DNA of 56,546 bases, taken from contig UQUQ01000015.1 of assembly GCA_900544265.1 (NCBI GenBank), positions 1-56,546 of the forward strand, read 5' to 3'. Origin of the DNA: an uncultured Alistipes sp. (GTDB lineage: Bacteria; Bacteroidota; Bacteroidia; Bacteroidales; Rikenellaceae). The notes below the pieces were generated by a model. The model was not told the DNA's origin and made no database searches. It worked only from the letters and a program-made list of their open reading frames with translations. The first letter of the stretch is position 1, and the number at the start of each line of letters is the position of its first letter. Positions 22,905 through 31,359 of this stretch are shown piece by piece. The translations under genes and the position numbers were made by a program.

Positions 22905-23615
22905 ATGGGAAAAGGATTCGACCAGTACGCATCGGCTTACGATGCGTGGTTTCTCAACAACCGCAACGTCCTCTATTCGGAGGTCAACCTTGTGGCTTCG
23001 ACGCTGCGCGACGCCGGACGCATCCTCTCGGTGGGCTGCGGCAGCGGCCTCTTCGAGAAGATTCTCCGCGAAGAGTACGGCATCGACATCCGCGACGGCA
23101 TCGAGCCGTCGACGGGCATGGCCGAAATCGCCCGCAAGCGGGGCATGCACGTGACGATCGCAACGGCCGAGGAGGCCGACTTCGGCCGCGGCACCTACGA
23201 CACGCTGCTCTTCAACGGCACGCCGAGCTACATCGGCGACCTCGAGGGCGTCGTCCGCAAGGCCTACGAGGCACTGCCCGAAGGCGGGCGGATCATCCTG
23301 ATCGACGTGCCGAAGGAGAGCTCCTACGGCATCCTCTACAACCTGGCCAAGGCGCTCGGGACGTGGGACCACCCGCTGCTTGCAGGGTGCTACCCGCCCG
23401 ATCCCTACCCCATCGAGTTCGTCGACGTGGCCGTCTGGCGCACGACGGCCGAGAAGGTGGCGCTGCTGGAGGCGGCGGGCTTCGGCGAGCTGAACTTCGC
23501 ACAGACGCTCACCCGCCATCCGCTCTGCTCGAACGAGGCCGAAGAACAGCCCGTAGAGGGCTATGACCGGGGTGACTACGTGGCCGTCACGGCCCGCAAA
23601 CCCGTCCGGTCATGA
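22905..23615 (+). CDS. Class I SAM-dependent methyltransferase in the thiamine operon
   Basis: Predicted methyltransferase of 236 residues. ILSVGCGSGLFEKIL (about 39-53) is motif I, which binds the SAM methionine. DGIEPSTGMAEIARKRG is motif II, with the acidic residue that contacts ribose. Motif III is GGRIILIDVPK. It is translationally packed, four bases after thiF and overlapping tenA by four bases, so it is made under TPP control. No known thiamine step needs such an enzyme. It could modify a precursor, detoxify a by-product or act in an unrelated pathway. The substrate is unknown. Confidence 0.88.
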   Translation: MGKGFDQYASAYDAWFLNNRNVLYSEVNLVASTLRDAGRILSVGCGSGLFEKILREEYGIDIRDGIEPSTGMAEIARKRGMHVTIATAEEADFGRGTYDTLLFNGTPSYIGDLEGVVRKAYEALPEGGRIILIDVPKESSYGILYNLAKALGTWDHPLLAGCYPPDPYPIEFVDVAVWRTTAEKVALLEAAGFGELNFAQTLTRHPLCSNEAEEQPVEGYDRGDYVAVTARKPVRS

Positions 23616-24262
23616 GCCGCTGGAGCGACAGCGCCTGGGAGGCGGCGCGCCCGGTCTACGAGAAGATCCTCGAACACCCGTTCGTCCGCGCGCTGGCCGA
23701 CGGAACGCTCTCCGCGGAGCGTTTCCGCTTCTACCTGCGGCAGGACGCCCTCTATCTGGACGGCTATGCCCGCCGCCTGGCACACATCGCCGCACGCCTC
23801 GGGCGCAAGGAGCACACCGAGGCCTTCCTGCGCTTCGCGGCGGACGGCATCGCTGTCGAGCGGGCGCTGCACGAACAGTTCCTCGGGGGCGAACACCCCG
23901 TCCCGGAAGAGATCAGCCCCGCGTGCCTGCTCTACACCTCGGTGCTGGAGAGCCAGACCACGGCGCCCGTCGAGGTCGAGGCCGCGGCCGTGCTGCCCTG
24001 CTTCGTGGTTTACCAGCGCGTAGGCGAGGCGATCCATGCGCGGCAGCAGGGGACGGAGAATCCCTACCGGCAATGGATAGAGACCTATGCCGACCCGGCC
24101 TTCGCCGCCTCGACGGCCGAGGCCACGACCATCTGCGATGCGCTGGCCGACGCGGCGGGCGATGGAACGCGCCGCCGCATGACCGACATTTTCGTGCGCT
24201 GCACCCGCATGGAGTGGCTCTTCTGGGAGAGCGCATGGCAACTCGAAACATGGAAGATATGA
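23612..24262 (+). CDS. tenA: Aminopyrimidine aminohydrolase (thiaminase II)
   Basis: TenA-type salvage enzyme of 216 residues that converts aminopyrimidine breakdown products of thiamine to hydroxymethylpyrimidine. Family features: a helical bundle, FRFYLRQDALYLDGYARRLAHIAAR, AVLPCFVVYQRVG with the catalytic Cys, and MEWLFWESAWQLETW with the conserved Glu near the C-terminus. It overlaps the methyltransferase and thiD by four bases each. With thiC missing from the operon, salvage through TenA and ThiD may be the main pyrimidine source. Confidence 0.95.
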   Translation: MSRWSDSAWEAARPVYEKILEHPFVRALADGTLSAERFRFYLRQDALYLDGYARRLAHIAARLGRKEHTEAFLRFAADGIAVERALHEQFLGGEHPVPEEISPACLLYTSVLESQTTAPVEVEAAAVLPCFVVYQRVGEAIHARQQGTENPYRQWIETYADPAFAASTAEATTICDALADAAGDGTRRRMTDIFVRCTRMEWLFWESAWQLETWKI

Positions 24263-25080
24263 GCAACGCGAAGAGAACCTACAAACGCGCCCTGACCATC
24301 GCCGGCAGCGACCCGAGCGGCGGCGCGGGCATCCAGGCCGACCTGAAGGCCTTTTCGGCCTGCGGGTGCTTCGGCACCTCGGCCATTGTCGCCGTCGTCG
24401 ACGAGAACACCGTGGGGGTCACGGGCGTGCACCCCGTCCCGGTGGAGTTCGTCGTGGGACAGATCCGCTCGGTGCTGGACGACATCGGTGCCGACGCCAT
24501 CAAAATCGGCATGCTCCACTCCTCGGAGCTCATCCGCGCCGTGAAAGAGACCCTCGCCCACTATGCGATCCGCAACATCGTGCTCGACCCGGTGATGGTG
24601 GCCACGTCGGGCGACGCCCTGCTGCAGCGCGACGCCGTAGCGACACTGCGCGACGAGCTGATCCCCTGCGCGCGGGTCATCACGCCCAACATTCCCGAAG
24701 CGGAATTGCTGCTCGGCGAGCGCCTCACGCGGCAGGAGGAGCTGCCCGACGCCGCGCGGCGCCTCTCGTGCGGCGGGCGGGTCTCGGTGCTGCTCAAGGC
24801 CGGGCACCTGCAGGACGACGTGTTGACCGACATCTTCTACAACGCCGAGACGGACCGCATCCTGCCGCTGCGCTCGCCGCGCGTCGAGACGGTCAACACC
24901 CACGGCACGGGCTGCACCCTCTCGTCGGCCTTCGCGGCCTTCCTGGCCCGCGGATTCGAGCTCGACGAGGCGGCCGCACGCGCCAAGGAGTACATCGCCG
25001 CGGCGATCGCCGCCGGAGCCCGCTACGAGATCGGCCACGGCCACGGGCCCGTGCACCACTTCTTCAACTTCTGGGAGTAA
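24259..25080 (+). CDS. thiD: Hydroxymethylpyrimidine/phosphomethylpyrimidine kinase
   Basis: Phosphorylates HMP twice to HMP diphosphate, the ThiE substrate. 273 residues. Signatures: ALTIAGSDPSGGAGIQADLKAFSACGCFG at the start, DPVMVATSGDALL, and the anion-hole motif HGTGCTLSSAFAAFLARG. The start is the ATG at 24259, which overlaps the tenA stop (ATGA); an in-frame ATG at 24250 is an alternative. It is the last gene of the operon, before a strong terminator. Confidence 0.97.
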   Translation: MSNAKRTYKRALTIAGSDPSGGAGIQADLKAFSACGCFGTSAIVAVVDENTVGVTGVHPVPVEFVVGQIRSVLDDIGADAIKIGMLHSSELIRAVKETLAHYAIRNIVLDPVMVATSGDALLQRDAVATLRDELIPCARVITPNIPEAELLLGERLTRQEELPDAARRLSCGGRVSVLLKAGHLQDDVLTDIFYNAETDRILPLRSPRVETVNTHGTGCTLSSAFAAFLARGFELDEAAARAKEYIAAAIAAGARYEIGHGHGPVHHFFNFWE

Positions 25081-25106
25081 CCCCCGGAAGCAGCACCGGC
25101 AAAGGC

Positions 25107-25144
25107 AACGCCCGGGAGAGTTGGACCTCTCCCGGGCGTTTTCG
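25107..25144 (+). terminator. Terminator of the thiamine operon
   Basis: 14-base perfect stem (25107-25120 with 25127-25140) with a six-base loop and a T run. No other terminator is seen between 18890 and this point. Confidence 0.92.
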
Positions 25145-25336
25145 GTTGCAGTGCCCGCCGCATTCCTTGCCGAAACGGGCACAAACGGGCCATGACGCAT
25201 CATCACCGGCATGCCGACACCGGCGTTCTGCGTGCGTCGTCAGCGTGTGCGACCGGCAGCAGCCAGCTCTGCCCTGTCCGAGCGGTCGGCCATGTCTTGC
25301 ATTCCAGAAGACGGGATGGCACCGCCGCCGGACGGC

Positions 25337-26023
25337 TCAGAAAAGGGCCTTCCTTCCGACAATCCGCTTCAGGCTGTCGACCGTAAGCGCCGGATCGTAG
25401 ACGACCTGCGCGCCCGAGGTCTCCTCCAGCAGCCGGACATACTCCGCCATCGGGCAGGTGCCGATCGCCTCGCGCAGCGAATCGAGCTGCTCCGGATGCG
25501 CGACGGGCCAGATATAGATAACGGTCTCGCCGCCGACGTTCGTCTGATACGACTGTGTGCCGCAGCGCTGCGGCCGCTCCTCGTACATGGCTACCCGGTC
25601 CTCGAGCGTCGCCAGTTTGTACGCCGAGATCACGCCCCGCCCGGCCGCCTCACGCAGCAGCGGCAGGAACTTTTTCTGCTCCTTGAGCGAAGCATGGTCG
25701 ATGATGAGCCAGACGGCATCGTAGGACTCCGCCGCCAGCCCTTCGGGCAGACCGTCGCGCAGCAGCGAGGCGACGAGCCGCATGTTCTCGCGGTCGATGC
25801 GCTCCATCTCGGCACCGGCCGCCACGAGCAAATCGACGAGCGCGGCCGAATACTCCCCGTCGTTGACCCGGCGGTTCATCTCCAGAAGCTGCATGCGCAC
25901 CTGCTGGTCGCGTGCGGCCGCCTCGCGCAAGAGCGAATCGGGATTCTGCGCCCGGCCCGGAAGCGGGAGTGCCAGCAGGCCCAGAAACAGGGAAAGCGTG
26001 CAAAACAGGTCTTTCATCTTCAT
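25337..26023 (-). CDS. Exported DUF6624-like protein
   Basis: Protein of 228 residues of unknown function. MKMKDLFCTLSLFLGLLALPLPGRAQ is a signal peptide. The mature part has DQQVRMQL, REN-MRLVASLL, AVWLIIDHASLKEQKKFLPLLREA and ALATLEDRVAMYEERPQRCGTQ-like segments, the pattern I associate with the DUF6624 family: Asp/Arg repeats, then EDR and RpQxYGTQ. I cannot assign an activity. Gene-free flanks of about 190 bases (downstream) and 270 bases (upstream) suggest it is transcribed alone. Confidence 0.78.
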   Translation of the reverse strand: MKMKDLFCTLSLFLGLLALPLPGRAQNPDSLLREAAARDQQVRMQLLEMNRRVNDGEYSAALVDLLVAAGAEMERIDRENMRLVASLLRDGLPEGLAAESYDAVWLIIDHASLKEQKKFLPLLREAAGRGVISAYKLATLEDRVAMYEERPQRCGTQSYQTNVGGETVIYIWPVAHPEQLDSLREAIGTCPMAEYVRLLEETSGAQVVYDPALTVDSLKRIVGRKALF

Positions 26024-26136
26024 GGGGAATTGGTCGTTACATCAGTAAAGTTACGATTTTTTTGAAAAATCCGGTCTGCGCCCGCGCTTCTTTTGAACGG
26101 CAGGCACAGGCTCACCTCCAAACGGCGGCGCAGCGG

Positions 26137-26201
26137 AAATTTCACCCGAGGTTCCGAAAAAATGCCGGATTTCGGAACGCAGACCTTAAAATTTCACCCG
26201 A
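26137..26201. repeat. Direct and inverted repeats upstream of glutamine synthetase
   Basis: AAATTTCACCCGA occurs at 26137-26149 and again at 26189-26201, 52 bases apart. Between them GTTCCGAAA (26151-26159) pairs with TTTCGGAAC (26170-26178). This is regulatory-looking architecture 90-150 bases before the glnA start codon. Confidence 0.65.
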
Positions 26202-26226
26202 AAGTTGCCGTAATATTAATTTTTTG

Positions 26227-26234
26227 TATCTTTA
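26227..26234 (+). promoter_or_regulatory. -7 box of glutamine synthetase
   Basis: TATCTTTA, one mismatch from TAnnTTTG, 56 bases before the start codon and 25 bases after the second direct repeat. Confidence 0.5.
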
Positions 26235-26290
26235 AGCGTGATTTTGCTTACAAACAAACAGCAAATCGAACCTAAAACTTCATAAGAGTT

Positions 26291-27793
26291 ATGACAACCA
26301 ACCTGAACCCCGATCCGCTGGTGCGCTTTCTCGGAAAGCCCCGGGCCGAATTCACCCGCGCGGACATCGTCCGCTACATCCGGGAGAACGGGATCGAAAT
26401 GGTCAACCTCCGCTATCCCGGTGCCGACGGACGGTTGAAAACCCTGAACTTCATCATCAACGACGAGGAGTATCTCGAGAGCATCCTCACCTGTGGCGAG
26501 CGCGTCGACGGGTCGAGCCTCTTCCCCTACATCGAAGCCGGGGCGAGCGATCTCTACGTCGTGCCGCGTTACCGCACGGCCTTCCGCAACCCCTTCAGCG
26601 AAATTCCGGCCGTGGACCTGCTCTGCAGCTACTACACGAAGGACGGCACGCCGCTGGACATGGCCCCCGAGCAGACGCTGCGCCGCGCCCACGAGGAGCT
26701 GCGCCGCGCAACGGGGCTCGACTTCCACGTCATGGGCGAGCTGGAGTTCTACGTCGTGAGCCCCCTGCAGGGACTCTTCCTCGCCGACGACCAGAAGGGC
26801 TACCACGAATCGACCCCCTTCAACAAGGGAGCCGCCTTCCGCACGCTGGCCATGAAGTACATCGCCGAGGCGGGCGGACTGATCAAATACGGACACTCCG
26901 AGGTGGGCAACTTCACGCAGGGTGACCGGATGTACGAGCAGAACGAGATCGAGTTCCTGCCCACCGACCTGGAGGATGCCGCCGATCAGCTGATGGTCGC
27001 CAAGTGGATCATCCGCACGCTGGCCTGGCAGCAGGGCGTCGACGTGACCTTCGCCCCGAAGATCACCGTCGGCAAGGCCGGCAGCGGGCTGCACATCCAC
27101 ACGCGCCTGATGCGGCAGGGCCGCAACGCCATGGTCACCGACGACGGCGCGCTCTCGGACAATGCGCTGAAGGCCATTGCCGGGTACCTTTCGCTGGCCC
27201 CGTCGCTCACGGCCTTCGGCAATACGAACCCCACCTCCTACTTCCGCCTCGTGCCGCACCAGGAGGCCCCGACGAACATCTGCTGGGGCGACCGCAACCG
27301 CTCGGTGCTCGTGCGCGTGCCGCTGGGCTGGAGCGCCGGCGCCAACCGCATGGCCTGCGACGCCAACCCGCTCGAAAAGCCCTCGTCGCTGGACGTGAAC
27401 CTCAAGCAGACGGTCGAATTCCGCTGTCCGGACGGCTCGGCGGACATCTACCTGCTGCTGGCCGGACTGGCCGTGGCCGCCCGTCACGGATTCGAGATGG
27501 AGAACGGGCTGCAATACGCCCGCGACCGCTACGTCGACGTCAACATCTTCGACGAGAAGCACAAGGAGGTGCTCGCACGCCTGAGCCAGCTGCCCGCCTC
27601 GTGCGAGGAGTCGGCCCGGCGGCTCGAGGAGCAGCGGGCGATCTACGAGCGGCACGGTGTCTTCGCCCCGCGCCTGATCGACGGCCTCGTCGCACGCCTT
27701 GAGGCCTTCCGCGACGCCGACCTGCGCCGCGAACTGCAACACGACAAGGAGCGGGTCGCCAAGCTGGTCAAGCGCTTCTTCTATTGCGGATAA
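26291..27793 (+). CDS. glnA: Glutamine synthetase
   Basis: Makes glutamine from glutamate, ammonia and ATP in the cytosol. 500 residues, close to the length of the prokaryotic type I enzyme rather than the about 730-residue GlnN form also found in Bacteroides. Visible signatures: VDGSSLFPYIEAGASDLYVVP in the N-terminal beta-grasp, VMGELEFYVV with a metal-binding Glu, KAGSGLHIHTRL and NRSVLVRVPLGWSAGANRMACD in the active site. The KPFF adenylylation motif is not evident. Single gene with its own promoter region and terminator. Confidence 0.95.
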   Translation: MTTNLNPDPLVRFLGKPRAEFTRADIVRYIRENGIEMVNLRYPGADGRLKTLNFIINDEEYLESILTCGERVDGSSLFPYIEAGASDLYVVPRYRTAFRNPFSEIPAVDLLCSYYTKDGTPLDMAPEQTLRRAHEELRRATGLDFHVMGELEFYVVSPLQGLFLADDQKGYHESTPFNKGAAFRTLAMKYIAEAGGLIKYGHSEVGNFTQGDRMYEQNEIEFLPTDLEDAADQLMVAKWIIRTLAWQQGVDVTFAPKITVGKAGSGLHIHTRLMRQGRNAMVTDDGALSDNALKAIAGYLSLAPSLTAFGNTNPTSYFRLVPHQEAPTNICWGDRNRSVLVRVPLGWSAGANRMACDANPLEKPSSLDVNLKQTVEFRCPDGSADIYLLLAGLAVAARHGFEMENGLQYARDRYVDVNIFDEKHKEVLARLSQLPASCEESARRLEEQRAIYERHGVFAPRLIDGLVARLEAFRDADLRRELQHDKERVAKLVKRFFYCG

Positions 27794-27822
27794 CGGCCGC
27801 CGAGGCGAGCCCCGCACGCACA

Positions 27823-27860
27823 CAGCCCCGCATGTCCTGCATGCGGGGCTGCTTCGTTTT
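27823..27860 (+). terminator. Terminator of glutamine synthetase
   Basis: 12-base perfect stem CAGCCCCGCATG (27823-27834) with CATGCGGGGCTG (27840-27851), five-base loop, then GCTTCGTTTT. Confidence 0.88.
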
Positions 27861-27910
27861 GCCGTCCACCCCCGGGAAGAGGGTTTGCCGTCCGTTCCGC
27901 CGGAAGAGGG

Positions 27911-28168
27911 TCATGCACCGGGCGGGGGCGGAGGCGGCAGGAGCTCGCCGCCGGGATGCGGCGGAGGCACCTCGGGACCGTGTCCGTGCCGGGGCGGTTT
28001 GTCATGCCGCTTCGGGGGCCGCGGCCGCTCCCTGTCGCGGGGCGGTCCGGGCCGATGATGCGCCGGCGGGGCCACGGGAGCAGGCCTCGGAGGCCGGACG
28101 GCACACGAGGCGGTCAACAGTCCCGACAGCACGATGCCAAGATACAACAGCAGTTTTCGGATCTTCAT
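27911..28168 (-). CDS. Small proline/histidine-rich lipoprotein
   Basis: Predicted lipoprotein of 85 residues. MKIRKLLLYLGIVLSGLLTASC is a lipoprotein signal with lipobox LTASC. The rest is almost only Pro, His, Arg, Lys and Gly (PAHHRPGPPRDRERPRPPKR, HGPEVPPPHPGGELLPPPPPP). It may be an envelope spacer or metal-binding tail; no family is recognised. I chose the ATG at 28166-28168 because it starts the signal peptide. The composition could also arise in a non-coding frame, so the gene call is moderate. Confidence 0.65.
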   Translation of the reverse strand: MKIRKLLLYLGIVLSGLLTASCAVRPPRPAPVAPPAHHRPGPPRDRERPRPPKRHDKPPRHGHGPEVPPPHPGGELLPPPPPPGA

Positions 28169-28313
28169 GGCAGGTGATTTTAGAGGTTTGGCGTGATAAA
28201 TATACGAAATTCTCCTGCAAAATCCATGCACACGGGAATCCCGCCCCGGCACGCGCCGACGGCTCGCCGCATGGTCCGCCTGCGGCACAAATGCGCCGAA
28301 AAGGTTTATGAAA

Positions 28314-28437
28314 CGAAATAACGACCGTTTTATTTCACTACAATCCGCACGCTATTTCGAGACAAAACCCTACACACGGGACATATCGAAACAAAATGAA
28401 ATGAAATTTGTTTCGTTTTAATTTGTTTTCATGAAAT
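28314..28437. promoter_or_regulatory. Operator-like repeats upstream of the glp operon
   Basis: AT-rich 120 bases with several inverted repeats built on GAAAYAAA words: GAAATAA with TTATTTC (about 28314-28340), CGAAACAAA with TTTGTTTCG (about 28389-28417), and TTTCATGAAA inside the promoter spacer. They are unlike the surrounding GC-rich DNA and look like sites for a repressor or activator of the glycerol genes. Confidence 0.6.
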
Positions 28438-28452
28438 AAACCGCTATATTTG
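28422..28452 (+). promoter_or_regulatory. Promoter of the glp operon
   Basis: TTTG, exact 19-base spacer and TATATTTG (28445-28452): a perfect Bacteroidota promoter. The palindrome TTTCATGAAA lies in its spacer. Confidence 0.85.
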
Positions 28453-28474
28453 CAGTACATTAACCGACCAACCT

Positions 28475-30097
28475 ATGGAGAAGACGTATGATGTCATCAT
28501 CATCGGCGGCGGGGCGACCGGAGCGGGCATTGCACGTGACTGCTCGCTGCGGGGCGTCCGTTCGCTGCTGCTGGAGCGCTCCGACATCTCGACCGGAGCG
28601 ACCGGACGCAACCACGGACTGCTGCACAGCGGAGCCCGCTATGCCGTGACGGACCACGAATCGGCCGTGGAGTGTATCCGGGAAAACATGATTCTGCGCA
28701 AGATAGCGGCACACTGCGTGGAGGAGACCGACGGACTGTTTATCTCGCTGCCCGAAGACGGGCTGGAGTATCAGTCCGTTTTTGTTGAGGCCTGCCGCAA
28801 GGCCGGCATCCGGGCCGACATCATCGACCCGGCCGAGGCGCGGAGGCTCGAGCCGTCGGTCAACCCGGCGCTCGTCGGAGCCGTGCGCGTGCCGGACGGT
28901 GCCGTCGATCCGTTCCGTCTCACCTCGTCGAACATCCTTGACGCCAAGGCCCACGGAGCTGAAATCCGCACCTACACCGAAGTACGCGAACTCCTGCGCG
29001 AGCAGGACCGCATCGTCGGCGTCAGGGCCTACGACCACCGCGCACACTGCGAAGTGACGTTCCGCGCGCAGGTGGTCATCAACGCCGGCGGCATCTGGGG
29101 ACACGGCATCGCCGCCAAGGCGGGCATCACGGTGAACATGCTCCCGGCGAAGGGGGCCCTGCTCATCTTCGGCCACCGCGTGAACAACATGGTGCTCAAC
29201 CGCTGCCGCAAGCCCGCCGACGCCGACATCCTGGTGCCGGGCGACACGATCTCGCTCATCGGCACCACGTCGAGCAAGATACCCTACGACCAGATCGACA
29301 ACATGATCATCACCCCCGACGAGGTGGACATCCTGCTGCGCGAAGGCGAGAAGCTCGCCCCGCAGCTGGCCCAGACGCGCATCCTGCGCGCCTATGCGGG
29401 CGTGCGGCCCCTCGTGGCCTCGGACGACGATCCGAGCGGCCGCACCGTGAGCCGCGGCATCGTGCTGCTCGACCACGCGCAGCGCGACGGCCTGGAGGGC
29501 TTCATCACCATCACGGGCGGCAAGCTGATGACCTACCGTCTGATGGCCGAGTGGGCCACAGACCTCGTCTGCAAGAAACTCGGCATCGACGCCGTGTGCC
29601 GCACGGCCGAAATCCCGCTGCCCGGCTCGACCGAAAACCGCAGGGAGGTCGACCGCAAGCTGCGCAACAAGCCCCTCGCCCAGCGCCGCTCGACGATCGC
29701 GCGCCACGGCGCCCTCGCCACGAAGATCGGCGACGGAGACTCGATCCGCAACAGCCTGGTCTGCGAATGCGAGGAGGTCTCGATCGGCGAGGTGGAGTAT
29801 GCGCTGGAGAACCTCTCGGTGAACAACCTGGTCGACCTGCGCCGCCGCACGCGCATCGGCATGGGCACGTGTCAGGGCGAGCTGTGCGCCTGCCGCGCCG
29901 CAGGCATCATGGGCCGCCGCGACCCGATCTGCGCCCGCCGCGCGAAGGCCGATCTGGTGCACTTCCTCAACGAACGCTGGAAAGGCATGGAGCCCATCGC
30001 CTGGGGCGACACGCTGCGTGAAAGCGAATACACGACGTGGGTCTACGAAAGCGTATGCGGATTGACGGACGAAACGGAAAAAACAGCTGCAAAATGA
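28475..30097 (+). CDS. glpA: Anaerobic glycerol-3-phosphate dehydrogenase subunit A
   Basis: FAD-containing catalytic subunit that oxidises glycerol-3-phosphate to dihydroxyacetone phosphate. 540 residues. The N-terminal dinucleotide fold is DVIIIGGGATGAGIARDCSLRG, followed by TGATGRNHGLLHSGARYAV. The C-terminal BFD-like [2Fe-2S] domain is present, with Cys pairs in CECEEVSIGEVEYALE and GTCQGELCACRAAGIM. First gene of the glp operon behind a perfect promoter; it overlaps glpB by four bases. Confidence 0.97.
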   Translation: MEKTYDVIIIGGGATGAGIARDCSLRGVRSLLLERSDISTGATGRNHGLLHSGARYAVTDHESAVECIRENMILRKIAAHCVEETDGLFISLPEDGLEYQSVFVEACRKAGIRADIIDPAEARRLEPSVNPALVGAVRVPDGAVDPFRLTSSNILDAKAHGAEIRTYTEVRELLREQDRIVGVRAYDHRAHCEVTFRAQVVINAGGIWGHGIAAKAGITVNMLPAKGALLIFGHRVNNMVLNRCRKPADADILVPGDTISLIGTTSSKIPYDQIDNMIITPDEVDILLREGEKLAPQLAQTRILRAYAGVRPLVASDDDPSGRTVSRGIVLLDHAQRDGLEGFITITGGKLMTYRLMAEWATDLVCKKLGIDAVCRTAEIPLPGSTENRREVDRKLRNKPLAQRRSTIARHGALATKIGDGDSIRNSLVCECEEVSIGEVEYALENLSVNNLVDLRRRTRIGMGTCQGELCACRAAGIMGRRDPICARRAKADLVHFLNERWKGMEPIAWGDTLRESEYTTWVYESVCGLTDETEKTAAK

Positions 30098-31359
30098 GAT
30101 TCGATACTGTAATCATCGGAGGAGGACTCTCCGGCATGACGTGCGGCATCCGCCTGGCCGAAGCCGGACAGAAGTGCGCCATCGTCTCGCAGGGACAGAG
30201 CGCCCTGCACTTTTCATCGGGATCGTTCGACCTGCTCGGCCGTCTGCCCGACGGGCAGGCAGTCACCGACCCGCTGGCGGGCATCGCCGCGCTCGAAGAG
30301 AGCGACCCGCAGCACCCCTACGCGCTGATCGGCGCTGCGGCCTGCGCCGCCTACGCCGCCGAAGCGTCCGAACTGCTGCGCCGGGCCGGCATCCGCGTCG
30401 CGGGCGACTGCCGCCGCAACCACTGGCGCATCACCCCCATGGGCAAGGCCAAGACCACGTGGCTGACCATCGACGGCTACCTCACGGCCCCGGAGCCGGG
30501 CAAGCTGCCCTTCCGCAAGGTCTGCATCGTCAACGTGGAGGGCTTTCTGGACTTCTACCCCGAATTCATCGCCGAGGAGTTCAGCCACCACGGCATCGAA
30601 TGCCGCTTCGGCACGATCAACCTGCCCGATCTGGAGCAGATCCGCCGGAACCCGAGCGAGATGCGCTCGGCCAACGTAGCCCGCGTCTTCGACCACGACC
30701 GGAACCTCAAGGCGCTCGCGACCCGCATCGGCGAGGTGGTCGGCGACTGCGAGGCGGTGATCCTGCCCGCCATCATCGGCATCACGCGCAACGACTCGCT
30801 CGTGGTGCTGCGCCGCCATGTGGCGCAACCGATCTACCTGCTGCCGACGCTCCCGCCGTCGATTCCCGGCATCCGGGCCCAGCAGGCGCTCCAGCACCGT
30901 TTCCGCGCCCTCGGCGGCGAATACTTCCTCGGCGACTCGGTCCTCCGGGCCGACTTCGACGGGCCGAGCGTCAAGCGGATCTACACGGCCAACCACGGCG
31001 ACATCCCCTTCGAGGCCGACCACTTCGTCCTGGCCTCGGGCAGCTTCTTCAGCCGCGGCCTCGTCGCCACGCCCGACCGGATTCTCGAACCCGTCTTCGG
31101 TGTCGACACGCAGTACGTGCCAGACCGCGCGGAGTGGTACACGCTGCGTTTCTTCGACCGGCAGAACTACCAGGCCTTCGGCGTGCGCACCGACCGCACG
31201 CTGCACGCGCTGCGGCAGGGCGCCGTCATCGAAAACCTCTATTGCGCGGGGGCAGGCCTCGCCGGATTCCATCCCGTACAGGACGGATGCGGCGCCGGCG
31301 TCTCGCTCCTCTCGGCTCTCAGTGTTGCGGACAGGATATTAAACGACAAACAGTCATGA
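30094..31359 (+). CDS. glpB: Anaerobic glycerol-3-phosphate dehydrogenase subunit B
   Basis: Flavin-binding second subunit of the GlpABC complex, 421 residues. It starts [49 protein letters not shown], the GlpB signature, and ends with [30 protein letters not shown]. It likely passes electrons between GlpA and GlpC. Start overlaps the glpA stop (ATGA) and its stop overlaps the glpC start. Confidence 0.96.
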   Translation: MRFDTVIIGGGLSGMTCGIRLAEAGQKCAIVSQGQSALHFSSGSFDLLGRLPDGQAVTDPLAGIAALEESDPQHPYALIGAAACAAYAAEASELLRRAGIRVAGDCRRNHWRITPMGKAKTTWLTIDGYLTAPEPGKLPFRKVCIVNVEGFLDFYPEFIAEEFSHHGIECRFGTINLPDLEQIRRNPSEMRSANVARVFDHDRNLKALATRIGEVVGDCEAVILPAIIGITRNDSLVVLRRHVAQPIYLLPTLPPSIPGIRAQQALQHRFRALGGEYFLGDSVLRADFDGPSVKRIYTANHGDIPFEADHFVLASGSFFSRGLVATPDRILEPVFGVDTQYVPDRAEWYTLRFFDRQNYQAFGVRTDRTLHALRQGAVIENLYCAGAGLAGFHPVQDGCGAGVSLLSALSVADRILNDKQS

